A DNA stretch of 64,000 nt from Gelatoporia subvermispora B (lineage: Eukaryota > Basidiomycota > Agaricomycetes > Polyporales > Gelatoporiaceae), in assembly GCA_000320605.2 (NCBI GenBank), contig KB445805.1, positions 434,001 to 498,000 on the forward strand, given 5' to 3'. Below are positions 48,065 to 60,588 of this stretch, piece by piece. The notes beneath the pieces were generated by a model. The model saw only the letters and a list, made by a program, of their open reading frames with translations, did not search any database and was not told the origin of the DNA. The first letter of the stretch is position 1, and the number at the start of each line of letters is the position of its first letter. Position numbers and translations under genes: made by a program.

Positions 48065-49427
48065 ATGTCTTCCCCATCAGCTTCTGTTGTAGATTCCACC
48101 TCTCTTGGCTCGAGCTTCGTCGCTGCAGATGACGTGCTTCAACTACTCACCCAACTATGTGGGCAATCCGATCGCGTGGCTCAGGTCGTCCCAGACACTC
48201 CCCCGGGCAATGACAGTAGTCCAGTACGTCTATGTATCTTCGTATGTTATCGTACTAACCCTTTTGCACAGTCGGCTTCGCCTAGTTCATCCCGTGCAGG
48301 GGAGCTACTTCATCCTTCCTATACTATGACGTGGGTAGAACTATACACGAGGGATATGAAGAGGAGCGCAAGCCCGGCGGTGTCCTCGATTGTGCCAACG
48401 CCGACGGCAGTCCCGTCAGCCGTCTTTCAATACCGTGCTGGTACTAAAGACATAAGAACCATAGATGCGCAGCATGGAGATCAAGTGGGATCCAGCCACA
48501 CCACACCAACATCTGTCAATCATACTTCTCATGTCTCTAGTAATAGCGGATAACTGATTTCTTCCCTCTTACTTCAGCAGATCCATGTCGGAAGAGTCGA
48601 TACACGCCTGCATCAATGGCAAAGGCATCAAGTAGGCATGGTCAACGATCGCGATAGCGAGAGCCCAGTCGAACCTCGCGGCGCGTCAACAGGAGATGCA
48701 CGGAGGAACGAATCGGTACAGATCAACGAGCCCGGACCTTCGTACCCTATCATCTTTCACATCCCGGAGTACCTCCCTGGGTTGGGTGATGATCTGATAG
48801 GACGTCGTTCGAAGGGCAAGAAGCGCAGAGTGTTGGACGCGCCAGAAGGGGTAATCCCTACAGGTAATCTCAGGAAATTTCGTGGTCACCAAGAAGTGAG
48901 CGAGACTACTCCTGCTCGAGCTACGCAAGGTAAGTGCTGATTTACACCTAAAACTTGCTAAGTTAAGCTCACCAATACCAGAAGGTACTGGTCACTTTGG
49001 TGGGGGGCGCAACGACACAGGTCCCGTAGAAACTGCCCCAAAGGTACCTGAGCCGAAGTATGGGGCTTGTGGCGCGTGTCGGAAAGCGAAGAGAAAATGT
49101 CACCGAATCGGCAACACCTGCAAGTAAGTCGCCTGCCTCGTTCGCTATTTCAGCGAGCCCAGCTGCTGGCGAATTGTTCAAGTGGCAGAGGAGCTGTCTA
49201 TCCCCATTTCTTCCCGTTTGCCTTCATCTCCTCGCGGTGTACTGATTACCTTGCCTATCCTCAGGAGTTGCGTAGCTACAGGTCGCGTTGTCAAATGCAG
49301 ATTCCAGCCAATCCGACCAGGAGGGCGACCGAGAAAGAACGCGATAGGAGGCATGAGCAATCAACGAGGAGCCAGAAGTAGCGATACCGACCTGCCCACC
49401 TCTGCAGCGGCATGGAAGCGACTGTGA
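48065..49427 (+). CDS. Zn2Cys6 zinc-cluster regulator, diverged third copy (Y-C)
   Basis: Exons 48065-48223, 48272-48514, 48578-48929, 48982-49123 and 49265-49427, 352 aa. All four introns sit at the positions seen in Y-A and Y-B, with the same phases (0, 0, 1, 2). Zinc-cluster cysteines are 281, 284, 291, 298, 301 and 310, with the same spacing. IRPGGRPRKNA follows, then a unique C-terminus. Conserved motifs elsewhere are the N-terminal DDVLQLLTQLCG helix and SYPIIFHIPEYLPG. The rest of the protein is strongly diverged, so this copy is older than the A/B pair. All splice sites are canonical (intron-3 and intron-4 donors are GTAAGT). It is probably functional, with a different target or role. 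Confidence 0.85.
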
Positions 49428-50466
49428 CGCCGCAATCCGCGTGTTTGTGCAGTGCGAGTCTTTGTGTTAGCTATGCCTCCTCCGATGTCCGTCAAATGGT
49501 GTTTTCTGGTGCAATGAGAGACCTGCTAGTAGAGCATCCGCGCAGCACCGTCCTGAAGCCATAAGTGGCCTGGCGAGCGCTCTGTTGTATGATAGCGCGA
49601 GAATACGAAGAGCATTGGAGTGGATGAGGAGAAATCGACATTTCGCCAGCAGCTGCAGTCAACTACACTCCGGTGAAGACACGTCGACATCGTGACCTCT
49701 CTGACCGGTCCGGACGGCCTCCGGTCTCACCATACCGCGCATTGCCGGCTCGCAGTCTCCTAAGTCGATTTTTCGAAAATACGATGATCTGGTTTCGAAG
49801 AAATTTACGTCAGTTTTTCCTACGAGCTGGCTCTGTATCTATCGCGGCCGTAAAATTGGGGCAGCTATGCGACATTCGCAAAGGTTTTTTCGCCCAAAGT
49901 ATGAATCAGAATGATAGTATCAATCAGTACGGTTTCCTTCCGGGTCTCCGCCTCTATGTTACACATGAAGCAGCAGTACTACCGTGCGACGCACGACACA
50001 CACATGCACAAGAATACCAGACCACTGATGCCTTGCATTTATGACTGTGAAGTTTCCTATCGTACCTCCATCCTGATTGGAGGGTGTCTGATTCGACTGA
50101 CATTCTCTCTTCCGAGAGGAAGGGGGATGCGCGCTCTGGGGTGATTTGGGGAGGGAAGGGTGGTGGATAATGGAGTAAGAGGAGTGGCGAAGCGAAGTTG
50201 GTCTGTGAGGGAGATGGTCGGCGTTTAACGAACTATGATTGCCAGACAGTGTCTGTACTCACAGAGCTGGCGGCGGGGAGCACTTGTGCGCATTTTTGAG
50301 CCTGTCAATCTTGTAATCCACCCTGTTGACCCTGTAGGTCCAGACAGCGGCGCCACTACCAAACCGAGTAGCTCCCATATCGATGCCCTGCCCATCTATT
50401 CGAGTGTGCTTGCGCTACCTAGTGTATGGCGGTGGGCATCGATCATCGGCATATGTCTGTATTGAC
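49428..50466. other. intergenic, nothing recognised
   Basis: No gene model. Short frames only. Confidence 0.45.
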
Positions 50467-50760
50467 CTATGCCGGGCTAGCGGCCTATGTCGCGCGATGT
50501 ACCTGTGCTCAGCTTGCGACCTATGTCGGTCTGGAGATCCGTGCCGGGTCGAGGACCTAATGTCATGCCTATCGACAACCTAGGGTGCCGGGATAGACGA
50601 CCTATGCCACCGAGATGGACGGCCCATGCCGCCGAGGGGGGCGATCATAAACGCCTGGAGGAACAGCCTACGCTGCCCGGTCGACGACTTGTCGCGCCTG
50701 GGGAGACAGCCTATGTTGTCTAGACGCACGACCTATGTCGCATGTATGCACAACACGCAT
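50467..50760. repeat. degenerate repeats around GACCTATG
   Basis: CCTATGYCG-like units (GGCCTATGTCG, GACCTATGTCG, GACCTATGCCA, GGCCCATGCCG, AGCCTATGTTG, GACCTATGTCG) recur about every 25-45 bp. An old minisatellite. Confidence 0.55.
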
Positions 50761-50984
50761 TCTATGTCGGTGAACAAGTTAGTGACGAACAGCGTAGATG
50801 GGCTTCGAAGGTTCTCACCTAAGAACAGGAGACTGGATTCGATGGTCGAGAGCGACCACACTTGAGGAACGAACCCAGAACAAACAATGCAAGAGACCTG
50901 CTCGAGCGGATATGCACCAGCCCTTTGGCCAAGATCGAGCCGAAGGACAACAGCCACAGGACCTCAGACGAAACGTAGACACTA

Positions 50985-51618
50985 TTATATCGTACAAGCT
51001 ATGCAGCACATGTGTGAGCTCTGATTCCAATACTCGAGTAGAGTAAACATACCGATGTTCTTTCTAAACATCGCTATTTGATTTGCCATCATCGACTTCA
51101 CCAATAGGTCCCGGGTAGGGTCCCATAGGTAATGTCGTGATGTGTTATATTGTATGCAGCTATCAAGGGCGAGTGAGAGCCTTGACACCAATACCGAAGC
51201 AAGACAACATACCGATGTTCTTTTTAAACACCGCTATTTGATTTGTCGTCACGACTTCGCCAATAGGTCCCGGGGTAGGGTCCAGTAGGCAATGTCGTGA
51301 TGTATTATATTGTGTGCAGCTTCGAGGGGCGAGTGTCAGCCCTGATACCAATGCTCAAGCAAGACGACATACCGATGTTCCTTCTAGACGCTGCTATTTG
51401 ATTTGTCGTCACGACTTCGCCAATAGGTCCCGGGTAGGGTCCAGTAGGCAATATCGAGATGTTTTATGTTGTATGCAGCTATCGGGGGTGAGCGTCAGCC
51501 CTGACACCAGTACTTAAGCAAGACAACGTGCCGATGTTCCTTCTAAACACCGCTATTTGATTTGTCGTCACAACTCCACCAATAGGTCCCGGGTAGGGTC
51601 CAGTAGGCAATGTCGTGT
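50985..51618. repeat. tandem array, ~160-bp unit, nearly four copies
   Basis: The anchor CCGATGTTC begins at 51052, 51212, 51372 and 51531, so the period is 160, 160 and 159 bp. Each unit also carries GCTATTTGATTTG, CAATAGGTCCCGGG, TAGGGTCC and a GTATGCAGCT-like end. The array begins with a partial unit near 50985 and ends inside a unit at about 51618. Small indels distinguish units, so it is not an assembly artefact of one copy. Frames inside it are not coding. Confidence 0.85.
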
Positions 51619-53496
51619 GTGGGGGAGGACAGAGGGATGAGAGGGATGGCGAATGTGTGCAATGGGGGAGACGACAGGTAACGTCGTGGGTGGACAAATG
51701 GATGGGAATGGGATGGGGTAGGGGCGATAGACAGCACGGCGCGCTGCGCCGACATAGCAGAGCGATAGCAAGGGTCAGAACACGCGCAAATGAGAGTACG
51801 GAAGGAGAGACCGGTCAAAAGGGCGTGTATTTATGCGTTTCCGGGCGACGGCTGACAAAGGCGAACCTTCGAAAGTTCAACATGTTCGATCGGAGTCAAC
51901 CTCTGCAATCGAACCAGTACGGGACGTCCGAGATGCAGCATCGTGGATGCGACGGAGCATCGTAGAGGTGCTCGCCGCCCTCGACGATGGTCAAGAGAGA
52001 GCAGAACATTGTTGTGCAGGCTGCGATAAACGTCGACAAGTCTTCGTGGGTGGGAGACTCTCAGAAGTTATCATGGGAGTGCAAAAACATTCGTAGTGCG
52101 TCAGTACTCAAAAGCAGAGAGTAGAAGCAACTCTGGAAACATCAAGCCAGCATTCGAGTGTGATGAACACCGCAGCTCATGGAGAGCGTTGCAGAACCAC
52201 ATGCCAGACCCAAAGAACTTCGTTCGGAATGATTAGCGCCCATCTGTCTACGCTGATATTTGCCGGCGTCAGACGCGCACATGACGAAGACGCGACAAAG
52301 CGCGTACGCCCTAGACCGATCAGCCCATCGACGCATGGGTGGTGACTCATAAGCAGAACACTTACATCCAGTCCTTGTAAATTCCGATCGAAGGGCAACG
52401 CGCCTGCTGTGGCTCGGAGTCTCAGGATTGTGAACAATCGGTTGTAAACACTCGAAAACGCGACCAATACACGGTGGCCTTCTCGAACTTCGATCGCGGT
52501 CGAGGACTTCAACATACGCCAGATTCGGAAAGACCACTGCCTATTGCGGAAGGAGGCGGCGAATTTGGCGCACAGTGCGCTGAGCGCTTGATCCCGAACT
52601 ACGGCCAGGGGAGTATGGCAGAGGCGGAAGCACCCTCTGTCTTCGTGCCTGTTCGCAGAATAGAACGTGTTTTATCCTTATGCTGTGCCCTGTGTGCGTG
52701 CCTGAGTTGGTCGCGTAGAAGTAGTCCAGAGACACGTACCTCCCAACGGGATATTTATATGTCTGGGGCACAACTTCCAAAGAACCCGAAGGAAGCCTAG
52801 ATCAGCGTAGATCAAGCATTTGTAGTCCGAGAGGCTTAAAATCCAGCTGTATATGATACACGGTACCGGAGCTGGACATGCTGAAATGTTTTATGTTTCG
52901 CATTGCAACAGAGGGAAGTCGCTGCGAGTGATGTTGTATGCACCTAGTAGACCGCTGTGGTTCTCAGAGGTGCTCGCCAGGCCGAGACAAACGATTCACG
53001 ACAAAGGTCCGGATGTCTCATCTTTCAGAAGTCTGTGTTGGGAAGACGAGCGTTGTGAACATGAGTATGCGCAGCAGATCCCGCCCTCGACCAGCTGATG
53101 AACGATGGTGCGTGCAGCCTGCAAATGGGAGGAGAAGCCAAGTCCACAGCCGTACTGATAGCAAGACGAACGACCTACGTCGCGTTGCGAGTTGTCATCA
53201 CACCAAGATTAGAGTATGATTGTACCCCACGCTGTATAAAATATGACTGTACTTCACGCTGTGTTATCGGGCTTGAGATCACGCCAGTCTCCTCAAATGA
53301 ACTTGATCGACACAATTTGAGGACAGGAAGGGAGGGATATCAAATCAACATTAGATCACAGCAAGATACACTAGTATCGTACAGAAAAGCCAACAGTATT
53401 CCACAAGAGCATATAGACCATAGGGTGCAGACGCGGGTATCGGGGGGTATCAATGTCGTCGTTTCACGTTCCTGGTATCATCTCAGGGCGGAGACT
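51619..53496. other. intergenic, nothing firmly supported
   Basis: A plus frame at 51833-52096 (87 codons, contains CCAGCDKR) and a plus frame at 53098-53625 are noted but lack splice or homology support; the second runs antisense over a real exon. Confidence 0.4.
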
Positions 53497-54024
53497 TCAG
53501 CCAAAGCGGCCGAGGTTCCTGGACCGCTTGCTGACATTCTTGGCCTCTGCTTGCTTCGCCTTGGCGCGTCTCGCTCTGCGCAAACAAATGTTCAGCGTCT
53601 GAATTTCAGCCCGCAACCCAGGTAACACTCACTCTTCAAGAGCCTCCTGCTCGAGCCTACGGACATGGTCCTGCGCCTCGCGTACAGAAGCTCTGGCCAT
53701 GTTCAACGCGCGATCCGCCTCCGACTCGGCGGCCTCGGCGTCGTTGACCTTTTGGCGCGCGGCGACGATGCTCGGCTCGTTCTTGATGTCGTCGTAGCGG
53801 GCAGGCGACGGCGACATCGAGCGGCGGCGCGAGAAGAAGCCGCCCGAGGAGCGCGTGCTGGCGGTGCGCGTCGAGTCGGTGGTGTGGGTCGGCGAGGGCG
53901 GTTGCTGTGGTTGTTGGTTGCGGGAGTCGCGGGAGAAGAAGCTGCGGCTGTTCTGCTGCTGGGGCGGAGCCTCTTGCAGAGGGGGGTCCACGTTCTGTGG
54001 TGACGAAGAGCGGAAGAGTGGCAT
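53497..54024 (-). CDS. conserved basidiomycete coiled-coil protein, unknown
   Basis: Minus strand, exons 54024-53633 and 53575-53497, 156 aa; intron 57 nt with a GTGAGT donor. The N-terminal half is Ser/Pro/Gln/Arg-rich and probably disordered, with SRRRSMSPSP. From about residue 85 a long charged helix runs through PSIVAARQKVNDAEAAESEAD and on to REAQDHVRRLEQEA, and across the splice site into ARRAKAKQAEAK and VSKRSRNLGRFG. The spliced C-terminus is clearly better than the read-through stop. The helical part has the regular Ala/Glu/Arg heptad look of a coiled coil. I believe similar short proteins occur across Basidiomycota, but I know no function. It is divergent from the TFIIA gene, starts 469 bp apart. 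Confidence 0.75.
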
Positions 54025-54492
54025 CGCTGGGGATTGCAAGTTTTAGCACCGGTAGATTACACGTCTGAAGGCTCAAATGAGGACTTACTATTTGATTCTA
54101 AAGTAGTGACAAGTACTGACCCAGGTGGAGGAACTACATGGCGGTTTTATGTCTTTCGACGAGGCCTACGTCAGTGGAGACCCCTCGGCGTTTGGATGTC
54201 GTGCGGTGGGTATGTTTGATTTGCAGAGGCATGGACTAGAGCCATTGCATGGAGCATCACAGCCAGGCATACCACAGACCGCATCTAACGCAGGCTGTGG
54301 CCGCTCGCGCTGCGTCATAGCTGGGGCCCGTGCGTGGGAACGGCTAGAGTTGGCGGGGCGCGTACCGGAGTTTGAACTCTTCTCCCAATCGCCACCTTGT
54401 ATAAATGGGATCACTCTGCTTCCTTCCACCACCACGCGTGGCCCCCTTCAGTGCTCGTTGTTGTCGACGACCCCGGGAGCGGACAGCCCGCG
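54025..54492. promoter_or_regulatory. divergent promoter, coiled-coil gene / TFIIA
   Basis: Intergenic 468 bp between two divergent starts. A TATAAAT lies at about 54399. No other element is assigned. Confidence 0.4.
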
Positions 54493-55609
54493 ATGTCGAA
54501 TAAAATAGTGGTGAGCTGCTCACCGCGCATGCACCCGTAAGCCCATGGTGACCGAGCGTGCCCTTGAGCCTGTCATATACCGCGCCGTCATCGACGACGT
54601 GATCGCCAGCATAAAGCCCGAGTTCGACGAGTATGGCATCTCAGAGGAGGTCCTCGCAGAGCTCCAGCACGTAAGTATGCCCCGCCCATCCCTGAATCTG
54701 CGCTACAGCCCCCACAGAAATGGGAGAACAAGGTCATGGCCTCCCACGTCGCCGAGTTCGAGGCCCCGCCCGCGCAGCCCCCGCCCCAGCACCCACAGTA
54801 CCCCCCGCACCCGATGCACATGCACAACCCGCACTACCCCGCCGCGCACAATCCATACGTACCACCGCCGCCCCCGCCTCAACACGCCGTCCCGCCCCCC
54901 GGGCAGCCGCACGTCAAATCCGAGCCGGTAGATTCCCGTTACATGCTTAACGGCGCCCAGCCCATGCCCTACGGCATCCCGCCCCTTGCTGGCCCGCCAA
55001 TCCCAGGGCGGCCTCTTCCCCCAGGCCAGTCGTATTCAGCAGGGGCGCCGGGCGTACGTCCAGCGAGTGCCGCACCTCCGACTGCAGTACCTGCCCCACC
55101 GACCGCGCGGTACCCGCCTGGAGCGGGCACGAACGGACTGCCGCGCATCCCGCAGGTGGACGGGCCGTCGAGCAGCTCGAGCGGGTCTCCGAGCCCGCCA
55201 CCCAGCCAAGGGTATGCGCCGCGCCCGATGCATCCCTCGCTCCCACAGCCTGCGGCGAATTCGAGCCCATCAAAGCCGGACGATTCGGAGGCGATCAACA
55301 GCGATCTGGACGACTCTGACTCCGGCGACGACGAGGAAGGCGATGAGGGCGGCGGGGCGGATACGGATATCGTGTTCTGCACATACGACAAGGTGCGTAT
55401 GTGTGAGTGTATTGGAATAGCGGGCAGCTGACGCGGCTGCGGTTGGCGCAGGTCGCACGTGTGAAGAACAAGTGGAAGTGCATATTGAAGGACGGGATGA
55501 TCCACATCAACGGGAAGGACTACCTTTTCGCAAAGTGCACCGGGTGCGCATCCTCGAGCTATCTTCGGCGAATTCACACTGATCCCCGTATAGCGAGTTC
55601 GAGTGGTAG
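54493..55609 (+). CDS. TOA1: TFIIA large subunit (alpha/beta)
   Basis: Exons 54493-54510, 54569-54670, 54718-55392, 55452-55543 and 55594-55609, 300 aa. The 18-nt first exon (MSNKIV) and the 16-nt last exon are short but give the family ends: PVIYRAVIDDVIASIKPEF at the four-helix N-terminus and, at the C-terminus, KNKWKCILKDGMIHINGKDY, then LFAKCTGEFEW. Between them is a long Pro/His-rich linker and an acidic region (DSDSGDDEEGDEGG) as in other TFIIA alpha/beta proteins. TFIIA stabilises TBP on the TATA box in the RNA polymerase II preinitiation complex. An alternative start at ATG 54545 would replace MSNKIV by another short leader; the spliced start fits the family better. Confidence 0.92.
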
Positions 55610-58600
55610 CTGCACGCGGCGCACGTCGCACGCCGATCTCTTCTCTTCTTGGTTCCCAGTGAGTCCGCCCGCTGGCGAGCCCCCATGTAGGCTGCTCGCC
55701 CAGTTCCGCAGTTCCCAGTCCCGCTTCGTTTGCTCAGGTCGTGCCCCCTCCGTCCGTAGTCCCGTATCGTCGTCGCATGTCGTCCGTTCGTCATAGTCAT
55801 TATTGCTGCAGTCTACAGTTTACAGTTTACAGTTCACAGTTCCGTCCCCGTTCACACGTCACGTCGCCCGCCCATGCCCCATGCCCCACGATGCAGGTGC
55901 ATCCCGCTGTACATACACACCCACCCACTACCATGTAATCTCTACACATTTATGAAGGACATTCGTGCGGTTGCTTTGTGAACGAATGGATTTGTTGGAG
56001 TCTGAGCTTGAGATCATGACAGAAGTGCGACTTGTGGAGGCTGACGTGCTCAGTCGCATGGGACTTGACACGGTGCTACCATGTGGTAGGAGCGAGAGCT
56101 GTTGGGAGATTTGAACGAACAATGCTGGTTAGAGGCGGGCTGCAAGCTGCCGCGTGACGTTGTAATCAGGCAGAGCAGTGCAGAGAGCAGATGGTAGTCT
56201 ACAACATCCATCCAAGACTGAGCGTGTCATTGATTTCAAAGCGCGAGCATATCACACTGAGCACCGAGGCGGAGCTGGTCTAGACAAGATTTTGATGAGG
56301 TGAGCGGGCCAGCGGCAGGTCTATGATCATCAGGGTAGACATGTGTTCTTCGCAGGACACATAGACCGACAGGGTGGCTCAGGATGCAGAGTGATTGTTC
56401 GCATGTAGAGCCGCGAGAACACCGCTTGAGGTATACAGAGTGCATGGACATCAAGGGGTTTGGTGTCTCAGGGGCGGCCACACACGGCTGCAGCACTGTC
56501 GGGCCCAGGGCGCGTGTTTGTCAGTTTTCACCATCAGGACTCGCTAGAGTCGCCAGACTCCGTCCGTGTGTGGCCGCTGTAGGAGACTCGGAAGATAGAG
56601 AGCGTCTAGCCATGTCGGCGACTCGAATGGGAGACCGCATTCTCTGTTATCCGACGGCCAGAATCCAGGATTCAGGAGGGGACGATGCAGACGAGGTCCA
56701 GAATGAGTCGCCGTAGCGTCGACGCGCCCAGACATCTCATGATAGATTGATGGCCAGCGAGCCGTGTGGTACGAGCAGCAGACCCATCGAGAGTAAGGTA
56801 GAGGTCTTCACAGGAAGCATATATGATATATCGGTCCCACTAAACGCAGGATCCAGTCCGGGGTGTAGATAGTATAACGAGGAGGCTGGTTCGAGAGATA
56901 ACGGGGGTGAGAGTAGCAACAGATGCAGTACGAGGTGAAGAGATGAGAGTCCCGAGATTGAGGAACGACCCCACGCGGCCGTAGGTTAGTATGTAGAGGG
57001 AGGAACATTCGGTACCACCAGGCCCGTCCGTCTGTGGCCGCTGCCAGAGAGGCAGTTTTCAATATGAAACACTTTGAGTTCGTCCTGAGTCACCGTCTTG
57101 TGCCGGGAGGACCACAATGCGTTCGGACATGACAGCGTAGATAGTCAGCTCATGGAAGCCAAACAGAGCATATTTGCGAAGGACCAAGGCTCAAAGATGG
57201 CAGGGCACGCCGGGCGACCGCAGATGCGCGGACGCAACAAGGCGGGGCGTCTCGGCTGAGACCTGAAGCTAAGATGGGTGTGCAGGGTCAACCAGTATTC
57301 TGGCCACGTGCGTGGTGCGACTGGTGAGCGCGGACTTTGCACCATGGAGCGACCATAGATGGGCGATTCGCAGTGAGATGGCGGTCAACGTGCTCTGTGC
57401 TGGGACTTGGGGCCTGAAGCTTGAAGCTTGAAACTTGGAGAGTGAAGAATGGAACTCGGGGCTGGAGTCGGGGCTTGTGAGTCGTGACCTTTGACCGGAT
57501 AGTGCGCGACCACTCGGGGCTTGCGATTGGGGGCCCGAGAGCCAGAAGTCAGAGAAGGCGACGCATGCGGGATACGCGGCAGCTGACGTTGCCCTTGGAT
57601 TACGGAAACTGCGCCAAAGACACGGAACGCGTGGACCAGTGCAAGACGAGCGGTCTGCGAGGCCAAGTGCAAATTGGGCTGCCGCGAGGTGATAAAGTGC
57701 GTGTTTGGATTCAGCAAGGTTATGATTCATGAACATGTGCGTGTCGACGAGACATGGAGACACCGGTGGAATCGTCTGAGAAATGAGATGAACTGATTTG
57801 CCCGGTCCGCCGCTTCGATGTGCAAAGAGATGCACGAAGCATGCTGCATTTGAGGACACATGCCGACCGAATTCCGTGAAGTTCATAATTTGCGCAGGAT
57901 GCTGTTGATGCGTGATACATGGCCAGGATCTTGCTTAGAAGGCACTGTATCAACAGCGGAGAATGCGAGAGTCGCATGAACACTACACTGGCTTCGGTGT
58001 GCGGGGGTCTCGGAGACCAAGAATAGGGTGCGAGAGATGGTATTGCGGATTCTGTGTCGGAGATGAGTGCGGTGCATTGCCCGTAACGCCCGGGAGTCGA
58101 GCCATATCCTGACAAACCATTGTGAGTCAATGTTTGATGCACGGTACCTGGATAAGGCTATGTCTACCGATCATTGGCATATGCGTACGGGATTCACAAT
58201 GCACCAGACTCGACAAGTAGCAAAAGTGCCATAATCATCTATAATTTATAACAAGGAAAGGAATCCGTGCCGTTCCGTCCTCTGAATATCAGCTGCAATC
58301 ATCCCACCTCCTTGATTTCGGGAGAACACGGGAAGGGATCGACATTGTATCAAACTTCGAGGAAACGTCTGAGCAATTCGGCGAAGACAAAAAGCATGTG
58401 CTTAGCGTAGAGACCGTCGCGTAAGAAGGACTCTTTGAGTTACAGTTTATTTGATAGAACGCGACGAGCAGCCTGGCCGCAGTCTTCGGGAAGATCTGTG
58501 CTTTGTAAGTCTCCATCTAGACGTCACGGGCCTCCGCACTCAAATGAAATCACCATCTGATTTAGAAGACGCATGTCACTTGCGATACAGCTTGATGAGG

Positions 58601-60588
58601 ACGCGTGGTAAGACTGCGACCTGAGATGCGGCCCCGCAGCATTTCCGCCTGAACGATGGTGCGAAACGCCAATTGCAGCGAGACGATCATGCGGCAGGGT
58701 CTTCTTGGACACATTGAATCTTGAATGACAATGTTGACGTATTGCAACTTGGATGCACAAGGGCGCCCGCTTCTGTCAGTCAAGCGCGATCACTGTTTGT
58801 GATTGTAACGACGCGATGAGACCGTTCATTCATATCGTGAATATTCGCACAGCCGCAAGTGTTATTCTTGTACCCGGAAATGAGAGGAAGGCTCGTTGTG
58901 TTGCGTGGCACAGAAGACATCGTGTGGTGAAGTCCAAAAGGAAACCCGACAGTATCGAGCACGTTCGTGCGTACAGTCCAGTGATCGCCATGGACACAGT
59001 CCCTATTAGGCAAGTTTTCCCGAAGGATGTTGTTTTCTGTCGGCGGTGGTACACGCCGTTGTGCTGGAAAAAAAAGACAACATATGCAATATGACAAGGC
59101 GACATAGCCTGAGCTGCATGGAAGACTGTTTGAAGCGGGTATCCCGGAGCACCTGTGGCACATATCTGTATACAACTGCGGCGTAGTCGCGAGATCACCG
59201 ACTGAAGACTATGCGTCGAACAGAAAAGTCAAGCTGCGTTAGACTCAGGGTGCACCGCTAAGAAGTTTTGGTGACTTCGTCATTGGGAGGATAATGAAGA
59301 TCAGCAATACCAAAAGAGATTGTCCACAGCCTGATCACAGCAGCATCGAATAATCGAATAGTCAAAATCAGAGCCACATCCGGATTTAGGAGGTCTCCGA
59401 GTTCCGAGCAGCGCAATTTGTAGTCTGGTATACCCCTTATTGCAGTACAATAATCAAAGACAGGTATGCCGGTGGTTATGGGGAGAGTGCGGTGTAGCAG
59501 CGCATTTGCTGTGGGGATGTCAAGGAGAGTTTGTTCTTTGTTGAACGCGATTGCAGCGGGCTGTGGCTGAATTCAAGTTCGCGTGGCTGACACGTGGCTT
59601 TGGGAATATAGGCGCCGGTACCTCTCCTAAGTTGGAAGACAGTCATTGTCCGTCCTTGTATCTCAAATACAGCGCAGCTGCGTTCATCTATCAGTCTAAT
59701 TGCATATGTGCCTAGATTTGGCCGAATTTCCTGTTTTGTTGCTCTTCACAATACAAGGACTCACCTCAGGCTGCACGCGCTATCTGACCGTCTACCAGCA
59801 TCGTAACTGGTCTAAATCTGGCGCCTGCACGACAGATGGACAGCTGGAATCTTCTGAATGCCTGATTCAGAATGGCCCGTACACGCGGGAAGCTGAGCAA
59901 AATGCTGGGAACCGGTAGCGCTGCACAGGGCTCAGTTTCGTAACTCATCGCGGCGAAATTAATGTCCCCGTGGGCGGCAAATGGCGCCGCGGCATGATGC
60001 AGACTCTATCTGTGGTCTTATCTTCAGCTCCATGATTTCTTATATCGTTGATGTTCACTGATGCTGAGAGACCTTGACTGGTTACCACCACTGCCGGACA
60101 ATTCTCTTCCCGAAAACGATGCCTGGAACTTGCCCGATGCGTCTTCCACACTGCCATGCTGCGGGAGGTACGACACCCCGGCAATGTATTGGCATCCCCG
60201 CAATCTGGATATTTGCACCGCCGTCCCCAGCTCATAGGATGCCGTGCGTACTGCAACCGTCCAACTCATCGGCGCTCTGCAACATCCTCCAGGACTCTCA
60301 CAGGGCTATTTTCAGGTAAAGAGCGATCCTCGACTCTTCTGCCGGTCGCATGCCGTGCGCCTCACATACCACGCAATCGCATTTCCTGTATCTACTCAGC
60401 AAAGCAGTATGTACTCTCTTTGGACGCATAGCCTTGCCTCAACGGCGTCATCAGCGTCTGCCCCACTACCATCAAATTCTGTAATCCTGATAATCGCCCT
60501 CATCTTCTTCTTCGAGTTCTGGCACCTCCATAAAGCCCCGCCGATGGTTCAAGCCCCCTTCACCGTGTCCTCGATTGCCGGCGCAGCA
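55610..60588. other. about 5 kb with no supportable gene
   Basis: Frames of up to 205 codons (57269-57886, minus) exist but lack protein-like composition or consistent splicing. ACAGTTTACAGTTTACAGTTCACAG-type short repeats lie at 55811-55840. Near 57410-57560 there are runs of CTTGAAG/GGGGCTTG words. Otherwise nothing seen. Confidence 0.4.

Noticed and set aside
51833..52096. 87-codon plus frame with CCAGCDKR, resembling part of a zinc cluster
   Set aside because: Only three of the six cysteines are present, with no following exon that supplies the rest. Unsupported as a gene.
53098..53625. 175-codon plus frame
   Set aside because: Runs antisense across a well-supported exon of the coiled-coil gene and contains a local near-duplicate; no independent support.
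57269..57886. 205-codon minus-strand open frame
   Set aside because: No domain, and no splice-consistent extension. The sequence has repeated GGGGCTTG/CTTGAAG words that open frames by chance.
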